DNA of 42,200 nucleotides from contig CACGPQ010000010.1 in assembly GCA_902574955.1 (NCBI GenBank), positions 1 through 42,200 on the forward strand, given 5' to 3'. Under the pieces are notes generated by a model, which did not search any database, had not been told where the DNA came from, and worked only from the letters and a program-made list of their open reading frames with translations. Shown here in pieces: positions 1 through 9,692 of this stretch (positions are counted from its first letter, which is position 1; each line of letters begins with the position of its first letter). Origin of the DNA: an uncultured Synechococcaceae cyanobacterium (GTDB lineage Bacteria > Cyanobacteriota > Cyanobacteriia > PCC-6307 > Cyanobiaceae). Made by a program: the position numbers and the translations under genes.

Positions 1-204
1 GCCATTCCCTGTAAAAACAATCAATAATCCTTTTTTTGTTTTTCTAATTTGTAGTCTTTCGGCTTGAATATCTTTTCTTTGCTGCATTCTTTTTTTATAT
101 GAGCTCTCATCGCTATCCGGTGATAATTTACCTCCCATTCCAAGTTTGTTTGCTTGATTATCGAGGTTAAACAGTTTCTCTGAAGATGAAGGTTTTTCTT
201 GCAT
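1..204 (-). CDS. cobO: cob(I)yrinic acid a,c-diamide adenosyltransferase, N-terminal fragment (gene runs off the window start)
   Basis: Reverse-strand translation from ATG at 204: MQEKPSSSEKLFNLDNQANKLGMGGKLSPDSDESSYKKRMQQRKDIQAERLQIRKTKKGLLIVFTGNG; the GLLIVFTGNG start of the P-loop is typical of CobO/BtuR. Confidence 0.85.
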   Translation of the reverse strand, partial: MQEKPSSSEKLFNLDNQANKLGMGGKLSPDSDESSYKKRMQQRKDIQAERLQIRKTKKGLLIVFTGNG

Positions 205-238
205 ATGATCCTTATTTTTATTTAATGATTATAAATCT

Positions 239-1408
239 CTAAATATTTTTAACTCTCTCAACTTTTAAAAGTGCATTATTTACTGCCTTTTGTTGATCTC
301 TTTTAGTAATCCAGTGGTGATAAGTTTGTGTATGTAAACTAACCGAATGTCCCATCATTCTGGCAGCTACAGTATCAGGTAAATCATAAAAAATTGTTCT
401 TACTGCCCAAGCATGCCTTAGATCATAAGGTTTTATTTGTAGGGAGTAACGCTTAAACTGGTCTGTAATTTTTTTCCCAATATTCTGTAAAGTTGTAATT
501 TTAAGGTCTCTATTAATATTTGGTAGAAGTTCTGGATTTTCACCAAGTTTTGATAATTCGAACTTTTCTACCCATTCAGGATGGAATGGCCAAACTTGAT
601 GTTCCCCTGTTTTAGTAGTAGGTAAAACTCTTATAATTTTGTCTCCAAAATTAGTTAGAGAACTTAAATCACAAAAAAATACTTCATGATTCCTTAATCC
701 ATATGTAGCCATTAAACCAAAAACAAATTTCCAGGATTTGTTTGGTATTGTCTCCCAAAGTTTCTCTATTAACTCGTCTGTAGGGAGATCCCTAAATCCT
801 GCTTTGTTCAGACCATATCCTCTAGAATTTAATTTCCAATCCTCTGGTAATTTAATGTCTAAAAACTTAGCCAAAACACTTAAAGAAGTAGCGCATTGTT
901 TCCTACTTCTGGTACCTTCCTTATAACTTTCAAGTGTTTTTTGAAATATTTTTTCTAAAGCTTCATTTTCATAGTCATTGTAAATATTTAGGATTCTTTT
1001 CATATATGGCTTGTAAGAACTTCTCCAAGTAGTTTTTCTAGTGCTGGTTCGAAAATCACTTTTATTTTCTTTAAAAAAAAATTCCTCAAATTGATTTAAT
1101 CTTTTTGGGAATTCAAAACCATCTTTTATTTCCTTTTTAAAAGGCTTGCCTATCCAATTAATCCAATCAAATTGATTCAATTCCAATTGCAAATTGATTA
1201 ATTGTAATTTTTTTTTGGCTTCCTCTAATCCAGAAATATCAGCCTTCAAGCCAAGAGATATTCTTTGAATTTTATAGTTATTGTTATCTTCTTTAGAGGG
1301 TAGTGAACCACGGATATTTAATTTCTCTCCCCTTTTCTCAATTTTAAGCTTGCTTCCTTGAGTAGCAAATTTATCATTGACATTATTAATTTCCTGAATT
1401 ACGTTCAT
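239..1408 (-). CDS. tyrosine recombinase / phage integrase family protein
   Basis: C-terminal catalytic-like boxes: YGLRNHEV (Arg I), YDLRHAWAVR (box II), MMGHSVSLHTQTYHHW (H and Tyr). Confidence 0.85.
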   Translation of the reverse strand: MNVIQEINNVNDKFATQGSKLKIEKRGEKLNIRGSLPSKEDNNNYKIQRISLGLKADISGLEEAKKKLQLINLQLELNQFDWINWIGKPFKKEIKDGFEFPKRLNQFEEFFFKENKSDFRTSTRKTTWRSSYKPYMKRILNIYNDYENEALEKIFQKTLESYKEGTRSRKQCATSLSVLAKFLDIKLPEDWKLNSRGYGLNKAGFRDLPTDELIEKLWETIPNKSWKFVFGLMATYGLRNHEVFFCDLSSLTNFGDKIIRVLPTTKTGEHQVWPFHPEWVEKFELSKLGENPELLPNINRDLKITTLQNIGKKITDQFKRYSLQIKPYDLRHAWAVRTIFYDLPDTVAARMMGHSVSLHTQTYHHWITKRDQQKAVNNALLKVERVKNI

Positions 1409-1473
1409 TTACTTATATAATTGACCATATAATGACGTTTTTAATGTTGATTTTCAATCTCCATAAATTTTAA

Positions 1474-2649
1474 ATGGATAAAATAGGCGTCTTACTAATG
1501 AATTTAGGAGGGCCTGAACGCATTACTGATGTAGGCCCATTCTTATACAATCTTTTTTCTGATCCAGAAATTATCAGGACACCTTTCCCTGTTTTTCAAA
1601 AGCCCCTAGCTTGGTTAATTAGCACGCTTAGGAGCACAACTTCACAACAGGCCTACCTTTCCATAGGTGGAGGTTCACCTATCAGAAGGATAACTGAACA
1701 ACAAGCAAGAGAATTACAATCTAAATTAAGGGACAAGGGGTTGAATGCCACTACCTATATCGCTATGAGGTATTGGCACCCTTTTACTGAATCAGCAATT
1801 GCTGATATGAAAGCAGACCGCGTAGATCAAGTTGTTGTAATACCTTTGTACCCGCATTTTTCGATAAGTACTAGTGGTTCGAGCTTTAGGGAATTAAAAA
1901 AATTGCGAGATTCTGATGATGAATTTAAGAAGGTTCCAATGAGATGTGTAAGAAGTTGGTTCAGTCAATCAGGTTATTTAAAGTCTATGGTAGAACTAAT
2001 TTCTGAACAAATTTCACTTTGTGAATCACCTTCTGAAGCCCATATATTTTTTACTGCTCATGGTGTTCCTAAGAGTTACGTAGAGGAAGCTGGAGACCCT
2101 TACAAGCAACAAATTGAAGATTGTTCTTTATTAATTATAAATGAGCTAGAAAGATGTTTAGGGCATAGTAACCCGTATACACTTTCTTATCAAAGTAGAG
2201 TTGGTCCTGTTGAATGGTTGAAGCCTTATACGGAAGAAGTGTTAGCTGATCTTGGTAGATCAAAGGTTAATGATCTAATTGTGGTCCCCATAAGTTTTGT
2301 TGGAGAGCATATCGAAACATTGCAAGAAATTGATATTGAATATAAAGAAATTGCTGAACAGGCTGGTATTAAAAACTTTCGGAGAGTTAAGGCTTTAAAT
2401 ACCCATCCTACTTTTATTGAAGGCCTCAGTGATCTAGTGATTTCCTGTTTGGAAGGACCTCTTGTTAATCTAGAAGAGGCTTCTCAGTTGCCTGAAAAAG
2501 TTAAACTTTATCCCCAAGAGAAGTGGCAATGGGGTTGGAATAATAGTTCAGAAGTTTGGAACGGAAGAGTTGCAATGATTATTTTTCTTGTGCTTTTTAT
2601 TGAACTTATTTCAGGCTCTGGACCTTTACATAAACTGGGAATTTTATAA
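1474..2649 (+). CDS. hemH: ferrochelatase with C-terminal CAB/HLIP-like transmembrane segment
   Basis: [15 protein letters not shown] start, [18 protein letters not shown] motif; C-terminus [32 protein letters not shown] resembles the chlorophyll-binding motif. Confidence 0.95.
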   Translation: MDKIGVLLMNLGGPERITDVGPFLYNLFSDPEIIRTPFPVFQKPLAWLISTLRSTTSQQAYLSIGGGSPIRRITEQQARELQSKLRDKGLNATTYIAMRYWHPFTESAIADMKADRVDQVVVIPLYPHFSISTSGSSFRELKKLRDSDDEFKKVPMRCVRSWFSQSGYLKSMVELISEQISLCESPSEAHIFFTAHGVPKSYVEEAGDPYKQQIEDCSLLIINELERCLGHSNPYTLSYQSRVGPVEWLKPYTEEVLADLGRSKVNDLIVVPISFVGEHIETLQEIDIEYKEIAEQAGIKNFRRVKALNTHPTFIEGLSDLVISCLEGPLVNLEEASQLPEKVKLYPQEKWQWGWNNSSEVWNGRVAMIIFLVLFIELISGSGPLHKLGIL

Positions 2650-2778
2650 AAAAAATGAAATTTATTTGAAAATATTAGATTTTTTGAAAGATTTTTGAAT
2701 ACATTTCTGACATTACATTTCTAAATGAGGCAAAAGTATTTAATTAAGTTTAATATTTATAGTAAATATTGAATTTAT

Positions 2779-4545
2779 TTGGTGACCCTTACTTCTAGAT
2801 CCTTTCCAAAGGGTAGTTCAAAACATGAAAATCCAGTTTGGATAACTGGTGCAGATGCACTAATGGATTCTTTAAAAATTCATGGGGTGAAAGTTATATT
2901 TGGATATCCTGGAGGAGCCATACTTCCAATATATGATGCTGTTCATAAGGCAGAACAAGAAGGTTGGTTAAAGCATTATATGGTTAGGCATGAACAAGGT
3001 GGTTCACATGCGGCTGATGGATATGCAAGATCAACTGGTGAAGTAGGAGTATGTTTTGGGACCTCAGGACCAGGTGCAACAAATTTGGTAACTGGAATTG
3101 CAACTGCGCAAATGGATTCAGTCCCCCTAGTTGTAGTTACAGGTCAAGTCCCAAGACCTGCTATAGGGACAGACGCTTTTCAAGAAACTGATATTTTTGG
3201 TATCACTCTTCCAATAGTGAAACATTCATGGGTAGTAAGAGATCCTTCAGATATCGCGAAAGTAGTTTCTGAAGCTTTTTTTATAGCCTCATCTGGAAGA
3301 CCAGGCCCTGTTTTAATCGATATACCCAAAGATGTTGGTCAGGAGTTCTTTAATTACCAAAGAGTTTTGCCTGGGGAGATTATACCTAAAGGATTTAAAA
3401 GGAATGGAGAAATTAATGATTGCGATATTAATAAAGCAATTAAATTAATAAAAGATTCTGAAAGACCTCTTCTATACGTAGGAGGTGGTGCAATATCTTC
3501 AGGGGCTCATGATGAAATAAAAACTTTGGCTAAGAATTATCAAATACCAGTTACAACAACCCTAATGGGGAAAGGCGCTTTTGATGAAAAAGACAATTTA
3601 TCAGTAGGGATGTTAGGAATGCATGGAACTGCTTACGCAAATTTCGCCGTTACAGAATGCGATCTTTTAATTGCTATTGGAGCTAGATTCGATGATAGGG
3701 TGACAGGAAAATTAGATACTTTTGCACCTAATGCAAAGGTAATTCATATAGATATTGACCCAGCAGAAGTTAATAAAAATAGACGTGTAGATGTTGCAAT
3801 TGTTTCTGATGTATCAAAAGCTGTTCTCAAAATTAATGAACAATCTCTTAATAACAAATTTACATGTAAGACGAAAAACTGGTTAGAAAAAATTAATTTT
3901 TGGAAAAATAAACACCCTTTATATGACCCACCTAAAGAAGGAGAAATTTATCCACAGGAGGTTCTTTTAAAAGTGAGGGAACTCTTACCAGAAGCTTATG
4001 TAACTACAGATGTAGGTCAACATCAGATGTGGGCTGCGCAATATCTTAGGAATTCTCCAAGAAAATGGATTAGTAGTGCAGGCTTAGGAACTATGGGTTT
4101 TGGATTGCCGGCAGCAATTGGAGTAAAAGCAGCATTACCTAATTCTGATGTAATTTGTATTGCAGGAGATGCAAGTGTCTTAATGAATATTCAAGAATTA
4201 GGAACTTTATCTCAATATGGTCTAAAGGTGAAATTGATTATTATAAATAATCGCTGGCAAGGGATGGTAAGACAATGGCAGGAAAGTTTCTATGATGAAA
4301 GATATTCCTCATCTGATATGAGTTGTGGTGAACCTGATTTTGTAAAACTTGCTGAGTCTTTTGGAGTTAAAGGATACTTAATTTCTGAAAGAAAACAATT
4401 ACAGAATGAATTAAAAAATGCGCTTGATCATGACGGCCCAGCCTTGATTAATATACTTGTTAGAAGAGGTGAAAATTGCTATCCAATGGTTCCTCCTGGT
4501 AAAAGTAATGCTCAAATGGTTGGGTATGTTAATTGTGAAGACTAA
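2779..4545 (+). CDS. ilvB: acetolactate synthase large subunit (TTG or GTG start)
   Basis: ThDP enzyme motifs: [50 protein letters not shown]. Confidence 0.95.
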   Translation: MVTLTSRSFPKGSSKHENPVWITGADALMDSLKIHGVKVIFGYPGGAILPIYDAVHKAEQEGWLKHYMVRHEQGGSHAADGYARSTGEVGVCFGTSGPGATNLVTGIATAQMDSVPLVVVTGQVPRPAIGTDAFQETDIFGITLPIVKHSWVVRDPSDIAKVVSEAFFIASSGRPGPVLIDIPKDVGQEFFNYQRVLPGEIIPKGFKRNGEINDCDINKAIKLIKDSERPLLYVGGGAISSGAHDEIKTLAKNYQIPVTTTLMGKGAFDEKDNLSVGMLGMHGTAYANFAVTECDLLIAIGARFDDRVTGKLDTFAPNAKVIHIDIDPAEVNKNRRVDVAIVSDVSKAVLKINEQSLNNKFTCKTKNWLEKINFWKNKHPLYDPPKEGEIYPQEVLLKVRELLPEAYVTTDVGQHQMWAAQYLRNSPRKWISSAGLGTMGFGLPAAIGVKAALPNSDVICIAGDASVLMNIQELGTLSQYGLKVKLIIINNRWQGMVRQWQESFYDERYSSSDMSCGEPDFVKLAESFGVKGYLISERKQLQNELKNALDHDGPALINILVRRGENCYPMVPPGKSNAQMVGYVNCED

Positions 4546-4576
4546 TTTTTTTAAAATTCCTCATTTTAAAAAATTA
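4543..4576. terminator. all-AT hairpin beginning at the ilvB stop codon
   Basis: TAATTTTTTTAAAAT / TCCTC / ATTTTAAAAAATTA: arms complementary except one extra T. Confidence 0.45.
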
Positions 4577-4613
4577 ACTTTAAGATAATTCTAAAAACTT
4601 AGATATTTCTGAA

Positions 4614-4964
4614 TTGAAAAAATTATCAAAAATTTTAATTATAGTCTGTTTGATTGTACTTAATCCTGTAATAGTAAACTCGGCCGAAATTCTTCAAATT
4701 AAAAGTTCAAATACTATTTTGGTGGGGGATCAAAATAGAAATTTAACTATTGGATTATTTTGTGTAGATGTAAATGAAAATGATGAGATTGAAGCAACTA
4801 ATCTACTTAAGAGTGAATTCCCAAGGGGGAGCAAAGTGAAAATAAAGCCTTTTGGTTTCAAAGAGAATGTTTTGATAGCCAAAGTTTTTAATATTAAAGG
4901 TACTAAGGAGATGACGGAATTATTGGTCGCAAATAACTTAAGTAGTGTAATTTGTCCAAGTTGA
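4614..4964 (+). CDS. exported staphylococcal-nuclease-like (SNase fold) protein, apparently degenerate
   Basis: Signal-peptide-like N-terminus MKKLSKILIIVCLIVLNPVIVNSA; remainder resembles an SNase beta-barrel pattern without clear catalytic residues. Confidence 0.5.
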   Translation: MKKLSKILIIVCLIVLNPVIVNSAEILQIKSSNTILVGDQNRNLTIGLFCVDVNENDEIEATNLLKSEFPRGSKVKIKPFGFKENVLIAKVFNIKGTKEMTELLVANNLSSVICPS

Positions 4965-4970
4965 TTATCT

Positions 4971-5753
4971 TTATGAGCAAATAAGATTCCATTGTCTTGA
5001 GATTGTTTTGCTCCTTCTCCAGGAATAGAATTCATTATTGAATTTGTATGTACATAAATTTGAGATGTCTATATTTGTATGAGGGATGTTCTCATTTAAA
5101 AGTTGTCTATAGGCAGATCTTTTTAGATCAAGTTGATTTAAGTTTTGCTCTCTGAAGTGATTTGAATCATTAAAACAAAAATCTTTTTTAGTTTTAGTCA
5201 ATTTGACAGTAATGTTTTTGTTCTCGGCCTTTCTATAAAATTCTTTGAGAGTAATTTTATCAACTAGATAATTTTCCTTGGAAATCGCTGGTCCTATTGC
5301 AACAAGTAAGTCATCCCTAGATGTCCCAAAAGTATCGAAAATTTTTAAAAGATTTTTTATTATTTTTTTTTCTAAACCTTTTCTTCCACAATGCAAGGTT
5401 GCTACATTTCTTGTCCTTTTATCTGCAAAAAATATTGGCATACAATCAGCTGTATAAACCCATAAGTTTTGACTGCATTTATTGCCAACAAGACCATCTG
5501 CATCAGTCTTAGTTCCTTTTTGCGAATGAGATCCAAACACTATCACATTACTGTGAATTTGATTGGAAACGCAATTTATAGAATTTTCATTAAAGTGATT
5601 CCCTAATGATTGAAGAAATTTCTCAGAGCAAGACTTAGTGAAGTATGCATGTTTGAAATTATTTTGACTAAGAATAGGTGATGAATAATACTCAAATTTT
5701 TTGTTTTGAATATAAATTTCATCTTTTGAGAAATATATTTCTTTGTAAGGAAT
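4971..5753 (-). CDS. pgeF: PgeF/YfiH-family multicopper polyphenol oxidase-like (DUF152) protein; probable ATT start at 5753 (ORF track starts at internal GTG 5546)
   Basis: TADCMPIFFADKRTRNVATLHCGRKGL motif downstream; in-frame upstream HAYFTK...NQIHSNVIVFGSHS extends the family N-terminus; AGGAG at 5762-5766, 8 nt from ATT. Confidence 0.75.
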   Translation of the reverse strand: MPYKEIYFSKDEIYIQNKKFEYYSSPILSQNNFKHAYFTKSCSEKFLQSLGNHFNENSINCVSNQIHSNVIVFGSHSQKGTKTDADGLVGNKCSQNLWVYTADCMPIFFADKRTRNVATLHCGRKGLEKKIIKNLLKIFDTFGTSRDDLLVAIGPAISKENYLVDKITLKEFYRKAENKNITVKLTKTKKDFCFNDSNHFREQNLNQLDLKRSAYRQLLNENIPHTNIDISNLCTYKFNNEFYSWRRSKTISRQWNLICS

Positions 5754-5775
5754 AGTTCCTGCTCCTAAACTGAAT

Positions 5776-6681
5776 TTATGTAATTAATTCAATATCTCTT
5801 AAGATCCAGAATCCTGCAAATTTTTCGATATACGGCGTTGACTGTATGGAAATAAATTGATAATCAAAATAATTTTTTTTATTCTCTAAAAACTTAGTAT
5901 TCAAAATGTTTGCATCTTTTTCGGGTAAATCAGTTACCAGCCACTTGTCATTTTCTGAAGCTTCAAGTAGGAGTTGGTTCTTGTTTATAACTAATTTAAT
6001 AGGTTCTAAACAACTGAACCATGCAGAAAGTGCTAAAGATCTATCTTTGCTAAAAAGTCTTAATCCTGGAACTAAGTAATTATCATCTAAATCTTGCTGA
6101 ATTGGGAAAATATCTCCAAATTCTATAGGCCAATTTTCTGCTGATTTTAATTCGCCAATTGATATTTCAGAGATAGTTAAAGCATCACCCCTCACTGCTT
6201 CTGGCAGAGGTTGAGGAGGGTTTTCCATTTTAGAAGAAAAATTAGGGGCTAATACACCTCTCACATAACCTTTTTCCTTTGGATAAATCTCTTTCTCGAG
6301 AAATTCGATTCTATCTAATAAATCGTAAGTTCTCCTACTTACAATAGCCTCAATACTAAGGGCCTCCAGAGATTTTTTAATGATCGATTTCATTGACGAT
6401 CTCCAGAATCGAACTATTGAAGGTTTCTCCCACCCTTGTTTTTTTGCTTCACTTATTGCTTCATTTAGTGCTTTTGTAAGCCATACTGAGTTAACTTCAT
6501 TGGCAGGGCATTTTTTATTCCATAGAAAAATATCTTCTGTCTTATAACTTCTTGTAGAGCAAATAATTAACTCCCACCTTTTTTTTCCATTTGATTCAAT
6601 AATTGGTCTTGAGTAAAAATCTAATTCCCAATCTGAAATTTTTAATTTAAGACTTGACTCTATTTTTTTGTTGATGTTCAT
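5776..6681 (-). CDS. Tab2/Atab2-family RNA-binding protein (DUF1092)
   Basis: WELDFYSRPI..GKKRWELIIC, VRFWRSSMKSII, LPEAVRGDALTI motifs. Confidence 0.85.
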   Translation of the reverse strand: MNINKKIESSLKLKISDWELDFYSRPIIESNGKKRWELIICSTRSYKTEDIFLWNKKCPANEVNSVWLTKALNEAISEAKKQGWEKPSIVRFWRSSMKSIIKKSLEALSIEAIVSRRTYDLLDRIEFLEKEIYPKEKGYVRGVLAPNFSSKMENPPQPLPEAVRGDALTISEISIGELKSAENWPIEFGDIFPIQQDLDDNYLVPGLRLFSKDRSLALSAWFSCLEPIKLVINKNQLLLEASENDKWLVTDLPEKDANILNTKFLENKKNYFDYQFISIQSTPYIEKFAGFWILRDIELIT

Positions 6682-7883
6682 TTATCTTGTTCTTTTTTAT
6701 CGAAGAGTGCTTTGGTTTTTAATGCTCTCTCTGTAGCTTCTTGCATAACTTTTGGCTTATCAATAATTAATTCACCTGCAGAGTTTTCCAAGAGTGCTGT
6801 ATTGAGACCAATGCGCCCTTTTTCGAGGTCAATTTCAGATATCAAAGCTTTTATAATTTCCCCTTCTCTAAAAACTTCTCGTAAAGAACGAATCGATCCA
6901 TTTGTTAGTGAGGATTGATGAAGAAGTCCACTAGCTCCCCCTAAATCAATAAAAAAGCCATATGGTTTTACAGCTAAAACTTCTCCTTCAATTAATTGAC
7001 CTAATTTTAGACTTGTAAGTTTAGAAACTAATGATGCTTTCTTCTCAGAGAGAACTAATTTTCTGGATTCTGGATTAACCTCAAGAAACGCCACTTTTAG
7101 ATTTTTGCCAACAAAAGATTGATAATCTTGACCATCTTCAAGTTGGGATCTGGGGATAAATCCTCTTAATCCATCTACATCACAAGTAAGCCCTCCTCTG
7201 TTAAATCCATTAATTAAAACGTTAATTAATTCTCCATTTTTTGCGGAACTTGATACTTTCTCCCAACTTTGCCTGAGAATTAATGCCCGAGCGCTCACTG
7301 TTACCATCCCATCAGCATTTTGTTCTTTAATAACCAAAACTTCCATTTCAAGGCCTATAGAAAACTTTTCTTTAAAGTTAGTTATGACACCCAAACCACA
7401 TTCTTTCTTAGGCATATAACCAGGTGCCTTTCCACCAATGTCAACATATAATCCATCACTTTCGATTGCTATAACCTTACCTGAAATCGTTTCTCCAGTA
7501 GCCCCAATTGGCTCATTTGCATTTAAAGCCTCCAAAAAAGCACTTTCATCAAAATCGAATTCATCAACAATTCTTTCTAATTGAAAATCTGTATTTTGCT
7601 CAGAAAAATTAAGCGGTCTATTTAAGTCTTGTTGAGTTAAATCTTGTTGAGAAAGATCAAAATCCTTAGTCTTTTCATTACTGTCCTCAATTTCTTTTAC
7701 TGAATTATCTTTAATGATTTGAGGTTTGATTGCAATATTTTCTTTTTTTATATCTTCTTGCGAATTGTTTTGCTCATTACTTAATTCTTGAGAATCTTTC
7801 TTGCTTATGTGAAGTACCTGAAGAGGTTTTTTATTGCCCTTTGGTTGAATATTATCTTGGGCATTTTTATTTCTTGCTCCCAT
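6678..7883 (-). CDS. S1 RNA-binding-domain protein, 30S ribosomal protein S1-like
   Basis: Successive S1 domains (GETISGKVIAIESDGLYVDIGGKAPGYMP; GELINVLINGFNRGGLTCDVDGLRGFIPRSQ; GQLIEGEVLAVKPYGFFIDLGGASGLLHQSSL), Q/N/K-rich N-terminus. Confidence 0.9.
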   Translation of the reverse strand: MGARNKNAQDNIQPKGNKKPLQVLHISKKDSQELSNEQNNSQEDIKKENIAIKPQIIKDNSVKEIEDSNEKTKDFDLSQQDLTQQDLNRPLNFSEQNTDFQLERIVDEFDFDESAFLEALNANEPIGATGETISGKVIAIESDGLYVDIGGKAPGYMPKKECGLGVITNFKEKFSIGLEMEVLVIKEQNADGMVTVSARALILRQSWEKVSSSAKNGELINVLINGFNRGGLTCDVDGLRGFIPRSQLEDGQDYQSFVGKNLKVAFLEVNPESRKLVLSEKKASLVSKLTSLKLGQLIEGEVLAVKPYGFFIDLGGASGLLHQSSLTNGSIRSLREVFREGEIIKALISEIDLEKGRIGLNTALLENSAGELIIDKPKVMQEATERALKTKALFDKKEQDK

Positions 7884-7949
7884 CGTAGGTAAAATAAGAA
7901 TAATTAATTATTAACATACTCTAAATGTTAGTACTCAAAATTAAAATTA

Positions 7950-8744
7950 ATGAACTTTAAACCAATATCAAATAAATTTGAATATTTAAATTGGCAAGAA
8001 ATTGAGAGTATTGCAAAAGAAAAAAGATCAACAGTGATTTGGCCATTTGGTGCTGTTGAGCAACATGGACCTCATTTGCCTCTTGCTACAGATAGTATTT
8101 TTGTTGATGACATCATTAGCGAAGTTTTTAAATTATTACCTGCCGATATTCCATTAAAAAAACTTCCAACTCAATATATTGGGTTTTCGCCAGAACATAA
8201 AGGTTTTGCTGGGACAATTTCACTTTCCTCAAATTTAATAACCTCAATGATTAAGGAAGTCGGAGGTCAATTATCTGAAATGGGTTTTAAAAGATTGATA
8301 TTAATAAATGGACATGGAGGTCAAATCTCACTACTAAAAACAGCGGCAAGAGAGCTAAGAAGTTTCTCACCAGGAATGGCAGTTTTCCCTTGTTTTCTTT
8401 GGAGTGGTGTTAATGGATTAAGTGAATTGTTAACAAAAACTGAGATCGAGGATGGGCTTCATGCCTCTTTAGCTGAAACAAGTTTGATGCTCGCTTTGAA
8501 ACCAGAATTAGTAGGTAATGAACGCCCAAATGAGGGCATTAAAGGACAAATCCCAGAAGGTTGGAGTCTAGAGGGGAATGCGCCTACTGCTTGGCTTACT
8601 GACGACTTCAGTAAATCAGGTGTTATTGGAGATAGTAGAGGAGCAAATGAGTCTTTAGGAAAAAATTTAAAGGAATTATTGATTAATCATTGGTTCAAAT
8701 TGATTATGAATATGATGCAATCAGATTGGCCAAACAATTCTTAA
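7950..8744 (+). CDS. creatininase-family amidohydrolase
   Basis: VIWPFGAVEQHGPHLPLATDS and LINGHGGQ motifs. Confidence 0.9.
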   Translation: MNFKPISNKFEYLNWQEIESIAKEKRSTVIWPFGAVEQHGPHLPLATDSIFVDDIISEVFKLLPADIPLKKLPTQYIGFSPEHKGFAGTISLSSNLITSMIKEVGGQLSEMGFKRLILINGHGGQISLLKTAARELRSFSPGMAVFPCFLWSGVNGLSELLTKTEIEDGLHASLAETSLMLALKPELVGNERPNEGIKGQIPEGWSLEGNAPTAWLTDDFSKSGVIGDSRGANESLGKNLKELLINHWFKLIMNMMQSDWPNNS

Positions 8745-8828
8745 ATAAGTTTAAGTAAAAAATGTGACTTAACAATTGAAACTATTTTCATGATATTTAA
8801 ATAAACTCTCTATAATCGTGTAATATTC

Positions 8829-9584
8829 ATGCATAATGAGCTAAAGATTACTGACATGCAAACTCTAGAATCAAATAAAAAAACTATTGAAGAATCAATT
8901 AATCCGATTTCTTTAGATTTACCCGACTTCACTACAGATTCTTATAAGGATGCATACAGCAGAATAAATGCAATTGTTATAGAGGGAGAGCAAGAGGCTC
9001 ATGATAATTACATTTCAATAGCAACATTAATTCCGAATGAGTTAGAGGAATTAACTAAATTGGCGAGAATGGAAATGAAGCATAAAAAAGGCTTTACTGC
9101 ATGTGGAAGAAATTTAGGTGTAGTAGCTGATATGGATTTTGCTAAAAAATTCTTTTCTAAATTACATGGTAATTTTCAAGTTGCTCTTGAAAAAGGAAAT
9201 TTAACAACATGTCTTTTAATACAAGCCATCTTAATTGAAGCATTTGCAATTTCTGCTTATAACGTTTACATAAGAGTTGCGGATCCTTTTGCAAAAAAAA
9301 TAACAGAGGGAGTGGTTAAAGATGAATATCTTCATTTAAATTACGGTCAAGAGTGGCTTAAAGAGAATCTATCAACTTGTAAAGAGGAATTAATGGAAGC
9401 TAATAAGGTTAATCTTCCGTTAATTAAAAAGATGTTAGATGAAGTAGCAGATGACGCATCAGTTTTAGCTATGGACAGAGAAGAATTGATGGAAGAATTT
9501 ATGATTGCTTATCAAGATACATTGATGGAAATAGGTCTAGATAATAGAGAAATTGCAAGAATGGCTATGGCAGCTATTGTCTAA
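8829..9584 (+). CDS. aldehyde-deformylating oxygenase (cyanobacterial alkane synthesis)
   Basis: YKDAYSRINAIVIEGEQEAHDNYISIATLIPNELEEL...MEMKHKKGFTACGRNLGV diiron ferritin-like sequence; adjacent acyl-ACP reductase. Confidence 0.95.
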   Translation: MHNELKITDMQTLESNKKTIEESINPISLDLPDFTTDSYKDAYSRINAIVIEGEQEAHDNYISIATLIPNELEELTKLARMEMKHKKGFTACGRNLGVVADMDFAKKFFSKLHGNFQVALEKGNLTTCLLIQAILIEAFAISAYNVYIRVADPFAKKITEGVVKDEYLHLNYGQEWLKENLSTCKEELMEANKVNLPLIKKMLDEVADDASVLAMDREELMEEFMIAYQDTLMEIGLDNREIARMAMAAIV

Positions 9585-9692
9585 TTAAATTTCTAATTAA
9601 TTAAGGCTTTTAATAATTAATCAAACCTATTTAAGTAGTTACCTCTGTGCTATTGTTCATAACATCGTATAGAAACCATTTATAAATTTTAA

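Noticed and set aside
738-926. 62-aa plus-strand ORF antisense to the integrase
   Set aside because: Fully contained in a well-supported CDS on the other strand; no recognisable domain.
1-1473. Prophage or genomic island at the integrase
   Set aside because: Only one integrase-like gene between core genes; no att duplication, tRNA or phage genes visible in the window.
4730-5035. 101-aa minus-strand ORF over the SNase-like gene
   Set aside because: Opposes a CDS with a clear signal peptide and overlaps the pgeF end; low-complexity composition.
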